Under the pieces are notes generated by a model. That model saw only the letters and a list, made by a program, of their open reading frames with translations. It searched no databases and was not told the DNA's origin. The translations under genes were made by a program, and so were the position numbers. A DNA stretch of 64,000 bases. Source: Accumulibacter sp. (GTDB taxonomy: Bacteria > Pseudomonadota > Gammaproteobacteria > Burkholderiales > Rhodocyclaceae). Below, one piece after another: positions 19,071 to 29,449 of this stretch. The DNA lies in contig NZ_JAPUVR010000100.1 of the NCBI RefSeq assembly GCF_029255125.1, positions 124,001 to 188,000 of the forward strand, written 5' to 3'. Positions within the stretch are counted from its first letter, which is position 1; each line of letters starts with the position of its first letter.

Positions 19071-20492
19071 ATGGGAACGGAGATTGGCACGCAGAGCGTC
19101 ACCCGCGAGGACTTCGCCCGATTCGGGCAACGGCTGGCTGCGGAGACGCAGTATGCCCGCACTGCCTATGACCACGGGCTTTTTGCCGACGCACAACGGG
19201 TGGCGGGTTTCGAATTGGAGGCCTGCCTCGTTGATCGTGGCTGTTTGCCGGCGGCACGCAACGTCTCGTTTCTTGCCCGCCTGAACAGTCCCTTGGTTGT
19301 CCCTGAACTGTCGCGCTTCAATGTCGAGATCAACGCCACCCCACAGCAGCTACAGGGCAGCGCGCTCTCCCGGCTGGAAAGCGAGCTGACCGCGACCTGG
19401 CAGCAGTGCCAGCGGGTGGCGGCGGAAGAGCAAGGATCGTTGATCGCGATCGGCATCCTGCCGACCTTGCGCGATACCGATCTCTCGCTGGCCAACATGT
19501 CGCCCAGCCGACGCTACGCCATGCTCAACGACCAGATTTTGCGCTTGCGCGGTGGTCGGCCGCTGACGCTGAGCATTGAAGGTGCTGACCGACTTGCTAC
19601 AACACACACCGATGTGATGCTCGAGGCGGCAACGACATCTTTCCAGGCGCACCTGCAGACGCCGGCGTGCGATGCGGCGCGCACCTACAACGCTTCGCTG
19701 ATTCTTGCCGCGCCGCTGGTTGCACTCAGCGCCAACTCCCCTTTCCTGTTCGGTCGCGCGCTTTGGCAGGAGACGCGTATTCCGCTGTTCGAGCAAGCCG
19801 TTGATTGTTGTGATCCAGGCCACCCCGAGTACATGCGCGTGACCTTTGGTTCCGGCTATCTGGGTGCCGATCCGACCGAACTTTTCGCCGAGAATCTTTC
19901 CTCCTATGCCGTCCTGCTGCCGTTCGAAATGCCCGGAGAGATCGCGTCGTGTGCTCATCTCCGTCTGCACAATGGAACGATCTGGCGCTGGAATCGCCTG
20001 CTGGTCGGCTTCGACGACAACGGCCGACCGCACTTGCGCGTTGAGCAACGAGTGATGCCTGCCGGACCCAGCATTGTCGATATGATCGCCAACGCGGCGT
20101 TCTACTACGGTGCCGTGCACAGCCTGACTCGACGGGCCGTAGCGCCGGAACGGGAACTCCCGTTTACCGCCGCACGGGCCAACTTCTATTGCGCAGCGCG
20201 CAGTGGTCTGGGCGCAGAACTAACCTGGCTGGGCGGCCGCCGAATCATGGCTGGCGAACTGCTGGCACGCGAACTGCTGCCGCTGGCGCGCCAAGGATTG
20301 GCCGAACTGGAGCTTGCCGTCGAGGACCGCCGCCGCTACCTGGGTGTAATTGACGGACGCCTGCGCAGCGGGCGCAACGGTGCCGCCTGGCAACTCGCGC
20401 ATTACGCAAAATACCATGATTTCCTCCGGCTGACCGCCGACTACCTCGCTCATCAAAGCCGCATCGTGCCCGTGCATGAGTGGCCAATCTAA
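19071..20492 (+). CDS. Glutamate--cysteine ligase family (GCS2) protein
   Basis: 473 residues from the ATG at 19071, which has a G-rich GGGGGGA site; an in-frame ATG at 19047 is an alternative. Matches the GCS2/YbdK-type carboxylate-amine ligase group: VAGFELEACLVD (metal-binding Glu), SRFNVEINATP, SLIAIGILPTLRDTDLSLANMSPSRRY, a paired SFQAHLQ segment, AAPLVALSANSPFLFG and a C-terminal GAAWQLAHYAKY. It should form an amide bond on Glu using ATP, but the acceptor is unknown, and the gene lies beside an M14-type hydrolase rather than a glutathione synthetase. The two genes nearly abut (14 nt to the next ATG) and probably act on the same metabolite or peptide (inference). Confidence 0.82.
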   Translation: MGTEIGTQSVTREDFARFGQRLAAETQYARTAYDHGLFADAQRVAGFELEACLVDRGCLPAARNVSFLARLNSPLVVPELSRFNVEINATPQQLQGSALSRLESELTATWQQCQRVAAEEQGSLIAIGILPTLRDTDLSLANMSPSRRYAMLNDQILRLRGGRPLTLSIEGADRLATTHTDVMLEAATTSFQAHLQTPACDAARTYNASLILAAPLVALSANSPFLFGRALWQETRIPLFEQAVDCCDPGHPEYMRVTFGSGYLGADPTELFAENLSSYAVLLPFEMPGEIASCAHLRLHNGTIWRWNRLLVGFDDNGRPHLRVEQRVMPAGPSIVDMIANAAFYYGAVHSLTRRAVAPERELPFTAARANFYCAARSGLGAELTWLGGRRIMAGELLARELLPLARQGLAELELAVEDRRRYLGVIDGRLRSGRNGAAWQLAHYAKYHDFLRLTADYLAHQSRIVPVHEWPI

Positions 20493-20506
20493 GCTTCCCG
20501 ATTTGC

Positions 20507-21553
20507 ATGCTTACCGTACTGGAAACGCTGCCGGCTAATTTTCTCGACACGCCTGCACGCGAACTGCACCGTATCCTGCCTGGTCCGACGCTGATTCATC
20601 TTCCCGGGCGGCGTGCGCAGCCCCTGTTCGTGTCGGTATTGCTGCACGGCAATGAAGACAGCGGCGTCGTTGCTCTGCAGAGCCTGTTGCGCGCGCATGC
20701 CCAGCGTCCGCTGCCGCGCGCACTGTCGATCCTGGTTGGCAATGTGGCTGCGGCGCGCATGGGCTTGCGCCGGCTTGACACCCAGCCCGACTACAATCGC
20801 ACTTGGCCGGGAACCGACCAGCACGGCAGCTCACCTGAACACGCGGCGATGAGGGAGGTGTGGCGAATCATGCTGGCGCGCAAGGTCTTCGCCAGCATCG
20901 ACGTGCACAACAATTCGGGAATCAATCCCTACTACAGCGTCGTCAACCGACTGGAACATTCGGTTCTCCACCTTGCTTTGCTTTTCTCGCGCACCGTCGT
21001 CTGGTTTCGTGGTCTGCCCGGTTCGCAGACGTCGGCCTTTGCCGCACATTGCCCGGCACTCACCGTCGAGTGCGGCAAACCCGGGGCGCCGGCCAGCGAA
21101 GAGCATGCCGCGCGTTTCCTTGATGCCTGTCTGCATCTCGCACAATTTCCGTCGCACGCGGTACCTGAGCATGACATCGACCTCTACCATACCGTAGCGA
21201 CGGTCCGCGTGCCGGCGGGCGTATCGTTCGCCTTCGGTGACCTGGCGGCCGAGGTGAGTCTTCATCCGCAACTGGATCACATGAATTTTCGCCCCTTGAC
21301 GGCGGGGAAGGCTTTCGGTCGCTCGCGCTTGCAGCAGCCGCTCGAGGTACGTGATGAAAGTGGACGAGATGTCAGCGATGCGTTCTTTTCCACACGCGAC
21401 GGGAGGATCAGGCTGCTGCGCGCGGCAACGCCGGCCATGCTGACCCTAGACGCACGGGCGATCCGGCAGGATTGTCTGTGCTATCTGATGGAACGGCTGG
21501 CCTTGCCGCATCATTCGGCTGCGGCTGCCGGAGCACTCTGCGCGAGCGCCTGA
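20507..21553 (+). CDS. M14-type succinylglutamate desuccinylase/aspartoacylase family hydrolase
   Basis: 348 residues from the ATG at 20507; a GTG at 20480 inside the previous gene would add nine residues. Zinc-site motifs are visible: LLHGNEDSG (His and Glu ligands), DVHNNSG (third His) and TVECGKPGAP (catalytic Glu region). This fits the AstE/AspA branch of carboxypeptidase-like zinc enzymes, which remove acyl or amino-acid groups from small molecules. The substrate is unknown. Pairing with a GCS2-type ligase suggests making and trimming of a glutamyl compound (inference). Confidence 0.8.
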   Translation: MLTVLETLPANFLDTPARELHRILPGPTLIHLPGRRAQPLFVSVLLHGNEDSGVVALQSLLRAHAQRPLPRALSILVGNVAAARMGLRRLDTQPDYNRTWPGTDQHGSSPEHAAMREVWRIMLARKVFASIDVHNNSGINPYYSVVNRLEHSVLHLALLFSRTVVWFRGLPGSQTSAFAAHCPALTVECGKPGAPASEEHAARFLDACLHLAQFPSHAVPEHDIDLYHTVATVRVPAGVSFAFGDLAAEVSLHPQLDHMNFRPLTAGKAFGRSRLQQPLEVRDESGRDVSDAFFSTRDGRIRLLRAATPAMLTLDARAIRQDCLCYLMERLALPHHSAAAAGALCASA

Positions 21554-21604
21554 AGCGCTCGCCGATGGGCTGGCCGGCCGACGAGACGAAAGGGGACGTC
21601 TGGA

Positions 21605-22213
21605 TCAGGCGTGCGGAACCGTTTCCAGGAAAGCCGCGCGGCGCATCAGCTTGTCGTACAGGCGTGCCAGATTTGGGTGTGCTTCCTGCCAATCGATCTG
21701 CGGAAAACGGAACAGCAGGTAGCCCAGCGCGCAGCCGACGGTCACGTCGGCGAGTGAAAAGTGCGTTCCCATGCACCACGCGTTTTCGCCGAGTTCTTCG
21801 GACATGAATTCGAGGCTGCGCAGAATCTTTTCTTCCTGGCGCATGATCCATTCGGTCGACTGCTGCTCGTCAGGTCGCTTGCGTTCGAGAAAGATGAGCG
21901 CGGCAGCATCGCAAACGCCGTCCGCGAGCGCCTCCCATCGCTTGACTTCGCTGCGCTCGCGGTTCGGTCCGGGCATCAGTTTGTTGTTGGGCGCAACATT
22001 GTCCAGGTACTCGACAATCACGCGCGAGTCGAAGAGAACCGTGTTGTCATCGAGGACGAGGACCGGAATCTTGCCTAGCGGGTTGGTGCTGGCCACGCTG
22101 TTACCGGTCACCCAGGGCGAATCAAGCTCGAAATCGTAGTCGATCTTCTTCTCGGCCAGGACAACACGGGCCTTGCGGACGTAAGGACTGGTCAATGATC
22201 CGATAAGCTTCAT
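21605..22213 (-). CDS. Glutathione S-transferase family protein
   Basis: 202 residues from the ATG at 22213; upstream in-frame ATGs at 22219 and 22240 are possible but less family-like. Thioredoxin-fold N-terminus with SPYVRKARVVLAEKK and NPLGKIPVLVLDD followed by LFDSRVIVEYLD (glutathione binding), then an all-helical C-terminus with FSLADVTVGCALGYLL. The pattern resembles YibF-type bacterial GSTs. It is transcribed towards the M14 gene and divergent from purB. The physiological substrate is unknown. Confidence 0.88.
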   Translation of the reverse strand: MKLIGSLTSPYVRKARVVLAEKKIDYDFELDSPWVTGNSVASTNPLGKIPVLVLDDNTVLFDSRVIVEYLDNVAPNNKLMPGPNRERSEVKRWEALADGVCDAAALIFLERKRPDEQQSTEWIMRQEEKILRSLEFMSEELGENAWCMGTHFSLADVTVGCALGYLLFRFPQIDWQEAHPNLARLYDKLMRRAAFLETVPHA

Positions 22214-22294
22214 CTGCATCCCGCGCGTGAAATCAGTCAAACAATTATAGCATCGCCGCCAGAATGAGCGACGGCTGCCGGCTGGGCGCGGTAG

Positions 22295-23727
<1,433 letters not shown>

Positions 23728-23728
<1 letters not shown>

Positions 23729-24075
23729 TGGCAGCGGGAGAGGAGTCGGCAGCCGACAAGTCGACCGCCAGCGGCGACCCGGTAAACCGTGACGCGGTGT
23801 TGGAAGCAGTAGTTTGCCCGGCTTGTGAGCAGCCGGTCGCGCGCGGCGCCGCGCACTGTCCACACTGTCACGGTGACGATGGTCGGCGTGGCGCAGCGAA
23901 ACGCGGAGCGTTCATTGGTGGCGTCATCGGCTTGCTGGGTGGCGGCCTGGCGGTTGCCGTCTGGTCACCGATCGTTGGTCCGCAGCAGGCCACCTGGGGT
24001 CCGGTACTTTCCATCATGGCCGCTGCTGCGGTGATCGGCATTATCGTCGGCGCGCTGCGTAGCCGAGCCGACTAA
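23728..24075 (+). CDS. Small zinc-ribbon membrane protein, function unknown
   Basis: 115 residues, overlapping the purB stop by one base. Residues ~30-48 have two Cys pairs (CPAC and CPHC) as in a zinc ribbon, followed by a basic stretch and two glycine-rich membrane helices (GAFIGGVIGLLGGGLAVAVW and the VLSIMAAAAVIGIIVGAL segment). No known family is recognised. The tight coupling to purB supports a real gene, but I see no link to purine synthesis. Confidence 0.75.
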
Positions 24076-24252
24076 ACTCCAGCCATCGCGTCGCCCGGGA
24101 GCAGGTGGAGAACGGTTGTTGCCGGGTGACACCGCTTGCCGAGACGCGTCGTCAGATGGACTGGAGTCGCTGACTGCCGGCTGGACTCGATGGAACCAAT
24201 CGGCAGTTTGGTTGTATGTAGTCTTTGTCGTCAACCCTAACGGAGAGAAGAA

Positions 24253-24708
24253 ATGAGAAAACTGGTGACTGCGCTTGCTCTGACCACGTTCGCTGGTGCG
24301 GTTTTTGCCCAGCAGGCCTTGAAGCCGGAAGAGATGATCAAGTATCGCAAGGCGGGGTATAGCTTCATGTCATGGAACATGGGCAAGATCAAGGCCAACA
24401 TCGAGGGGACGTACAACAAGGAACAGGTGGTCGGGGCCGCCAACCTGATCGCTGCGACGGCTAATTCCGGCATGGGTGCGCTCTATGGTCCCGGCACCGA
24501 CAAGGAGGCCGGTGGACAGAAGACGCGCGTCAAGCCCGAGTTCTTCAAGGAGCAGGACAAGGTCAGGGAACTGGCGATGACCTTCATCAAAGAGGCCAAC
24601 GAACTGCAGAAGGTGGCAGCGACGGGCGATGCTGCCGCGGTCAAGGCACAATTCGGCAAGACCGGCGAGAGCTGCAAGGCCTGCCACGACAAGTATCGCA
24701 ACGACTGA
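24253..24708 (+). CDS. Cytochrome c' (class II c-type cytochrome)
   Basis: 151 residues with a signal peptide cut at VFAQQ. Four-helix-bundle cytochrome c' pattern: ALKPEEMIKYRKAGYSFMSWNMGKI near the N-terminus and the heme site CKACH near the C-terminus followed by DKYRND. It is a periplasmic heme protein, in related bacteria linked to nitric-oxide binding or electron transfer. A strong GGAGAGAAGA ribosome site precedes the ATG. It converges on a b561-type cytochrome gene, a frequent neighbour of such proteins. Confidence 0.93.
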   Translation: MRKLVTALALTTFAGAVFAQQALKPEEMIKYRKAGYSFMSWNMGKIKANIEGTYNKEQVVGAANLIAATANSGMGALYGPGTDKEAGGQKTRVKPEFFKEQDKVRELAMTFIKEANELQKVAATGDAAAVKAQFGKTGESCKACHDKYRND

Positions 24709-24818
24709 GAGCCAGTCAACCAGTCAACGAGAGTTCGCGAGCCCCGGCGCACGGCTGATCGTGGGCGCCGGCTGCTCGATGCCCGCTGTCGTTGTCGGCT
24801 CGGGGTTTCCCGGGTGGC

Positions 24819-25517
24819 CTACCAAGCAGGTGTCGGTGCCGACGCTGGCGGCGTTGCCGGCGTCGGCAGCCAGGCACCCGAGGCTCCGTAGACAACGGCC
24901 AGAGCAATCAACAGCGCGCCGCAGAAAGCGAGCCGGCCGCCGCCGCTCGCCGATTCGGCGCGCCCGGCCTCGACTTCCTTCCAGCCGGTCAGCATCGGTT
25001 GCACGAGGTTGTCCTTCTTGACCCGGGCATAGAACGTGATGGCGGCCAGGTGGAGCACGATGAGGGCGATGAGCAGGTTGATCGACAGCTTGTGCACGCC
25101 GGTCAGCCAATCGCTCAGGTCGCCACTGACCAGCGCAGCCAGCGGTCCGCGGAAGGCGATGTCGTCGTTACCGAACAAGCCGGTGCCTGCCTGCAAGGCG
25201 AGCAGGCCCAGCAGGCCAAAGACGGAGAACGCGCCCAGCGGGTTATGGCCAACGCCGTGCCACTGACCGCGCAGGTAGGCGAGCAGCGATGCTGGTGTGG
25301 GAATGAAGCTGAGGAAACGTGCGTAGGTCGAACCGATCAGTCCCCAGACCAGGCGGAAAGCGAGCAGACCGACAATCGCCAGTCCACAGCGGCTGTGCCA
25401 GACGATCAAGTTACCACCGATCTTCCCGCTGACCACCGAAGCCACGACGAGAACGACGAGTGACCAGTGAAAGACGCGTGTCGGTAAATCCCAGAGCCGA
25501 ATGCGTTGCCTGTTCAT
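24819..25517 (-). CDS. Cytochrome b561-type di-heme membrane protein
   Basis: 232 residues from the ATG at 25517, fixed by an AGGAGGAAG site; a longer open frame to 25655 is unsupported. Four or five membrane helices with candidate heme-ligand His in RVFHWSLVV, IVWHSRCGL, TGVHKLSIN and IVLHLAAITFY. This is the cytochrome b/b6-like family that passes quinol electrons to periplasmic partners, and the convergent cytochrome c' is an obvious candidate (inference). A hydrophobic C-terminal helix and Pro/Ala-rich tail follow. Confidence 0.88.
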   Translation of the reverse strand: MNRQRIRLWDLPTRVFHWSLVVLVVASVVSGKIGGNLIVWHSRCGLAIVGLLAFRLVWGLIGSTYARFLSFIPTPASLLAYLRGQWHGVGHNPLGAFSVFGLLGLLALQAGTGLFGNDDIAFRGPLAALVSGDLSDWLTGVHKLSINLLIALIVLHLAAITFYARVKKDNLVQPMLTGWKEVEAGRAESASGGGRLAFCGALLIALAVVYGASGAWLPTPATPPASAPTPAW

Positions 25518-25626
25518 CGCTTCCTCCTGTCTGCGCGGGTGCAGTTGTTCCGCCGGACGCTGCGCGGTGATCTTGCCATAGTGGCCCGTATTCGGCCAAG
25601 GGTTCCGGCTTTCGCCAGCGCTTGAC

Positions 25627-26571
25627 CTAAACGACCGCGCCGTCGCGATTGGCACCTTCGATCTGCTTCTTCACGCGGACGAATTGCTCGCGCGAGACGC
25701 CCAGCCACATGACGAGCGGGCTGGCGACGAGAACCGACGAGTAGATTCCGAAACAGATGCCGATGGTCAGCGCCAGCGCGAAGTAATGAAGCGTTTCGCC
25801 GCCGAAGACGAGCATCGAGAGGACCATCATCTGGGTCGAGCCATGCGTGATGATCGTACGCGAAATCGTGCTGGTGATCGCATGATCGAGAACCTGTGCC
25901 GTGGTCAGACCACGGACTTTCTTGAACGTTTCGCGCACACGGTCGAAGACGACGACCGATTCATTCACCGAGTAGCCCAGAACGGCCAGCACCGCGGCCA
26001 GCACCGAGAGCGAAAACTCCCACTGAAAGAAGGCGAAGAAGCCGAGAATGATGACCACGTCGTGCAGGTTGGCGATGATCGCCGAGACCGAGAAACGCCA
26101 CTCGAAGCGGAACGCCAGGTAGACGACGATCCCGATGACGACGAGCAGCAAGGCGAGGGCGCCGTTTTCGGCAAGCTCCTTGCCAACCTGCGGCCCGACG
26201 AACTCGACCCGGCGCAAACTCGCACCCGGCGCTTCGGCGGAGAGCGCGCTCATCACCGATTCACCAATCTTCGCCGTGTTCTGTTCAGCCTTCAGCGGCA
26301 GGCGAATCAGCACATCGTGACTGGAGCCGAAGTTCTGTACGGAAAAGTCCGTATAGCCGGCCTTGCCGAGACTGCTGCGCACCTTTTCCAGATCGGCCGC
26401 CTGCGCATAACTGAGCTCGATCAAGGTTCCGCCGGTGAATTCGACCGAAAGATGCAGTCCGCGGCTGAACAGGAAGATGACGGCAAGCAGAAAAGTGACC
26501 AGGGAAATGACATTGAACACCAGCGCATGGCGCATGAACGGGATGTCCTTGCTGATCCGGAAAAATTCCAT
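25627..26571 (-). CDS. secF: Protein translocase subunit SecF
   Basis: 314 residues. Six-helix RND-type subunit that works with SecD to drive late steps of Sec export with the proton gradient. Motifs: FTGGTLIELSYAQ in the first periplasmic loop, FVGPQVGKELAENGALALL, VLGYSVNESVVVFDRVRE and TSTISRTIITHGSTQMMVLSMLVFGGE. It follows secD by 12 nt and ends the yajC-secD-secF operon. Confidence 0.97.
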   Translation of the reverse strand: MEFFRISKDIPFMRHALVFNVISLVTFLLAVIFLFSRGLHLSVEFTGGTLIELSYAQAADLEKVRSSLGKAGYTDFSVQNFGSSHDVLIRLPLKAEQNTAKIGESVMSALSAEAPGASLRRVEFVGPQVGKELAENGALALLLVVIGIVVYLAFRFEWRFSVSAIIANLHDVVIILGFFAFFQWEFSLSVLAAVLAVLGYSVNESVVVFDRVRETFKKVRGLTTAQVLDHAITSTISRTIITHGSTQMMVLSMLVFGGETLHYFALALTIGICFGIYSSVLVASPLVMWLGVSREQFVRVKKQIEGANRDGAVV

Positions 26572-26583
26572 CGTGGTGCCTCC

Positions 26584-28461
26584 TTAGTCGGCGATTGCGC
26601 GGGCTTGGCTGCCGGGCTTCCAGATCTGGCCGATGGCGAGTGATTCCGTTCGGCGCCGGCGTCCATAGATCAGATTGATCAAGGCGCGCGAAACGACGAC
26701 GGCGGAGAAGAGCGAGGTCAGAATTCCCAGGCAATGAACGACGGCAAAACCGCGCACCGGGCCCGAGCCGAAGGCAAGCAGCGCGATACCGGCGATCAGC
26801 GTCGTGATGTTGGAGTCGAGAATCGTACCGAAAGCGCGTTCGTAGCCAGTGTGAATCGCCGCCTGCGGCGTCGAGCCGTTGCGCAGTTCCTCGCGTATCC
26901 GTTCGTTGATCAGCACATTGGCGTCGATCGCCATGCCCAGAGCGAGCGCAATGGCGGCGATGCCGGGCAGCGTCAGTGTTGCTTGCAGGAGCGAAAGCAG
27001 GGCAACGAGGAACAGCAGGTTGCAGGCCAGCGCGATCACCGAGACCAGACCGAAAAGCACATAGTAGGCAATCATGAAGGCGGCGATCGCGGCAAAACCC
27101 CAAAGCGTCGAATGGAATCCCTTCCTGATGTTGTCGGCACCGAGACTGGGTCCGATCGTCCGCTCCTCGATGATCTCCATCGGCGCGGCGAGCGAGCCGG
27201 CGCGCAACAGGAGCGCCGTGTCGTTGGCTTCCATCGTGCTCATGCGGCCCGAGATCTGGACGCGACCGCCGCCAATCTCGGAGCGGATCACCGGGGCCGT
27301 GACGACCTCACCCTTGCCCTTTTCGATCAGCACGATGGCCATTCGTTTGCCAACGTTGTCGCGCGTGACATCCTTGAAAATGCGCGCGCCGGCCGCGTCA
27401 AGCGTCAGGTGCACGGCCGGTTCGTGCGTCTGGTTGTCGAAGCCGGGTTGGGCGTCGGTCAGGCGGTCGCCGGTCAGCACGACCTGCTTCTTGACGAGTA
27501 GGGGGAGGCCGCCGCGTTCGACGTACAGATCGCTGCCGAAGGGGGGCTGACCGGCTTGCGCCGCTTCGACGGCGCCGGGTGTGTCATCGACCATGCGAAT
27601 CTCGAGCGTTGCCGTGCGGCCGAGAATGTCTTTTGCCTTCGCCGTATCCTGCACGCCGGGTAACTGGACGACGATGCGGTCTGCGCCCTGCTGCGCGATA
27701 ACCGGTTCGGCGACACCCAGTTCGTTGATCCGGTTGCTCAGCGTCGTCATGTTCTGCTTGATGGCGAACTCCTGGAGACGCTTGATTGCTTCCGGTCGCA
27801 GTGTTGTCGCAAGCTTCAGGTCGTCGCCCTCGCCCTGTTCGGCGAGTTGGAGATCAGGTTGGTTGTCTTCGACGATCTGGCGCGCCCTGGTTCGTGTGTC
27901 GGCGTCACGGAAGCGAATCGTTACGCGTTCGCCTTCGCGCGCGATGCCGGCGTGGCGCACGTTCTTGTCACGCAGCAGCGTCCGCAGGTCGCCGCTCAGT
28001 GCATCGAGGCGTTTGGTCAGGGCGCCCCGCATGTCGACCTGGAGGAGGAAATGCACGCCACCGCGCAAGTCGAGGCCAAGGTACATCGGCAAGGCGTGCA
28101 GCGAACTCAGCCATTGCGGCGAACTCGACAGCAGGTTCAAGGCAACGACATACTGCGCGTCCCCGGCATCCGGGTTTAGTTGCTTTTCGATCAGATCTTT
28201 AGCTTTGAGCTGGGCATCGGTATCGCGGAGGCGGACTTTGACCCCATGGGCATCAAGAAAAATGCCGCTGTTCTCGATTCCTGCCGCCTGCAGCGTAGCC
28301 ACGACACGCTCGAGCACTTTGCTGTCGACCTTGACCGTTGCCTTGCCACTCGACACCTGAACTGCTGGCGATTCGCCGAAAAGGTTGGGCAGCGTGTACA
28401 GCAAGCCGAAGACGACGGCCAAGGCAACGATGACGTACTTCCACAGCGGATATCGGTTCAT
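26584..28461 (-). CDS. secD: Protein translocase subunit SecD
   Basis: 625 residues from the ATG at 28461 (MNRYPLWKY, with AGAAAG upstream); a TTG four codons earlier is an alternative. One N-terminal membrane helix, a large periplasmic region with LGLDLRGGVHFLLQVDM and NRINELGVAEPVIAQQGADRIVVQLPG split around P1, then five helices with LGMAIDANVLINERIREEL, TILDSNITTLIAG and GPVRGFAVVHCLGI. It pairs with SecF downstream and is preceded by yajC at 59 nt. Confidence 0.97.
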   Translation of the reverse strand: MNRYPLWKYVIVALAVVFGLLYTLPNLFGESPAVQVSSGKATVKVDSKVLERVVATLQAAGIENSGIFLDAHGVKVRLRDTDAQLKAKDLIEKQLNPDAGDAQYVVALNLLSSSPQWLSSLHALPMYLGLDLRGGVHFLLQVDMRGALTKRLDALSGDLRTLLRDKNVRHAGIAREGERVTIRFRDADTRTRARQIVEDNQPDLQLAEQGEGDDLKLATTLRPEAIKRLQEFAIKQNMTTLSNRINELGVAEPVIAQQGADRIVVQLPGVQDTAKAKDILGRTATLEIRMVDDTPGAVEAAQAGQPPFGSDLYVERGGLPLLVKKQVVLTGDRLTDAQPGFDNQTHEPAVHLTLDAAGARIFKDVTRDNVGKRMAIVLIEKGKGEVVTAPVIRSEIGGGRVQISGRMSTMEANDTALLLRAGSLAAPMEIIEERTIGPSLGADNIRKGFHSTLWGFAAIAAFMIAYYVLFGLVSVIALACNLLFLVALLSLLQATLTLPGIAAIALALGMAIDANVLINERIREELRNGSTPQAAIHTGYERAFGTILDSNITTLIAGIALLAFGSGPVRGFAVVHCLGILTSLFSAVVVSRALINLIYGRRRRTESLAIGQIWKPGSQARAIAD

Positions 28462-28520
28462 GGCTTTCTGCAATCAGATGGTACGGCGGTCATTGCTGCC
28501 TTGGCGCAAGTCCGCAGGGG

Positions 28521-28847
28521 TCAAAGCGACTTCAGCGAGCCCTTGGGCAGAACCAGCGTGATCGCCGGCTTCTGCACCTGAATCTCGACGCCTTCGGCAA
28601 CCTCCAGGCCGATGTACTGCTCACCGACCCGCGTGATGCGCCCGGCAATACCGCCGCCGGTCACCACTTCATCCCCCTTGGCGAGGGCTTCGACGAGCGC
28701 CTTATGTTCCTTTGCGCGTTTCATTTGTGGTCGCACCATCAGGAAATAAAGGACGACGAACATCAGGATGATTGGCAGCAACTGCATGAAGCCACCGGTT
28801 GGGTCGCTGGCTGCGGCGGTTTGAGCGTGGGCGGTGCTGATCAGCAC
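28521..28847 (-). CDS. yajC: Preprotein translocase subunit YajC
   Basis: 108 residues. A single membrane helix (LLPIILMFVVLYFLMVRPQ) is followed by the cytoplasmic beta domain with KGDEVVTGGGIAGRITRV. It forms part of the SecDF-YajC complex and starts the operon. In many proteobacteria tgt and queA lie upstream, but here the upstream gene is divergent, so the operon probably has its own promoter between 28848 and 29064. Confidence 0.95.
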   Translation of the reverse strand: MLISTAHAQTAAASDPTGGFMQLLPIILMFVVLYFLMVRPQMKRAKEHKALVEALAKGDEVVTGGGIAGRITRVGEQYIGLEVAEGVEIQVQKPAITLVLPKGSLKSL

Positions 28848-29064
28848 ATCGGTCTCCTGTCAGTGGTCTGGAAAATAACCGGGCATTGTATCACTGCCGT
28901 GCGGCCTTCCGGTTGCGCCGCAGGCCCGGCTGCGCCGCCTGACCAGCCATCGGAGCGTCAGGCGGGATGGACTATTTGGTCGCCTTCGCCAATAATTGCG
29001 CCCTGTGAGTTACGCAGGTCGCCGCTGGTCAGTGCGGGGATTCTACTCTGCCGAGGGTGTTGTC

Positions 29065-29337
29065 ATGCGCTACCAGGTTTTCATGGAAGAAGAGGAAGGC
29101 GCCGATGGTGCCGGGGATTTGGGGAATTTTGAAACGCTCGATGAAGTCTGGGAGTTCATTCGCGCGCGCCTGCCGACCGGCGTCTTCAGTGACCGTCGCT
29201 TGGTCTGGGTGAAGGATAAGCAAGCCGAAGGCGATGTCTCATTTTCGCTGACGGCGCAATTGTGGGCCGAGCATTGCGAATCGCCTCTCGCCTTTGCCCG
29301 CTGCTTCAAGATGTTCCTCGATTTCAAGGGAAAGTAG
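29065..29337 (+). CDS. Hypothetical protein, 90 residues
   Basis: A small acidic/aromatic soluble protein starting MRYQVFMEEEEGADG, with a GAGGGTG ribosome site at good spacing. The frame is open 23 codons further upstream, but that part is basic and unlike the rest. No signal peptide, membrane helix or known motif is seen. It is followed 112 nt later by the ClpX-like ATPase gene on the same strand; a functional link is possible but unproven. Confidence 0.65.
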   Translation: MRYQVFMEEEEGADGAGDLGNFETLDEVWEFIRARLPTGVFSDRRLVWVKDKQAEGDVSFSLTAQLWAEHCESPLAFARCFKMFLDFKGK

Positions 29338-29449
29338 AGGCAGGGCGCCGGGCACCTGCGCGGGGGCGCCTGGTGGTCGGCTTGCCGAGGCGGGCCGGTC
29401 GCCAGTTCGTCGGACCGCCGTAGCATCGTGACCGATGGAGGGTAGGCGC

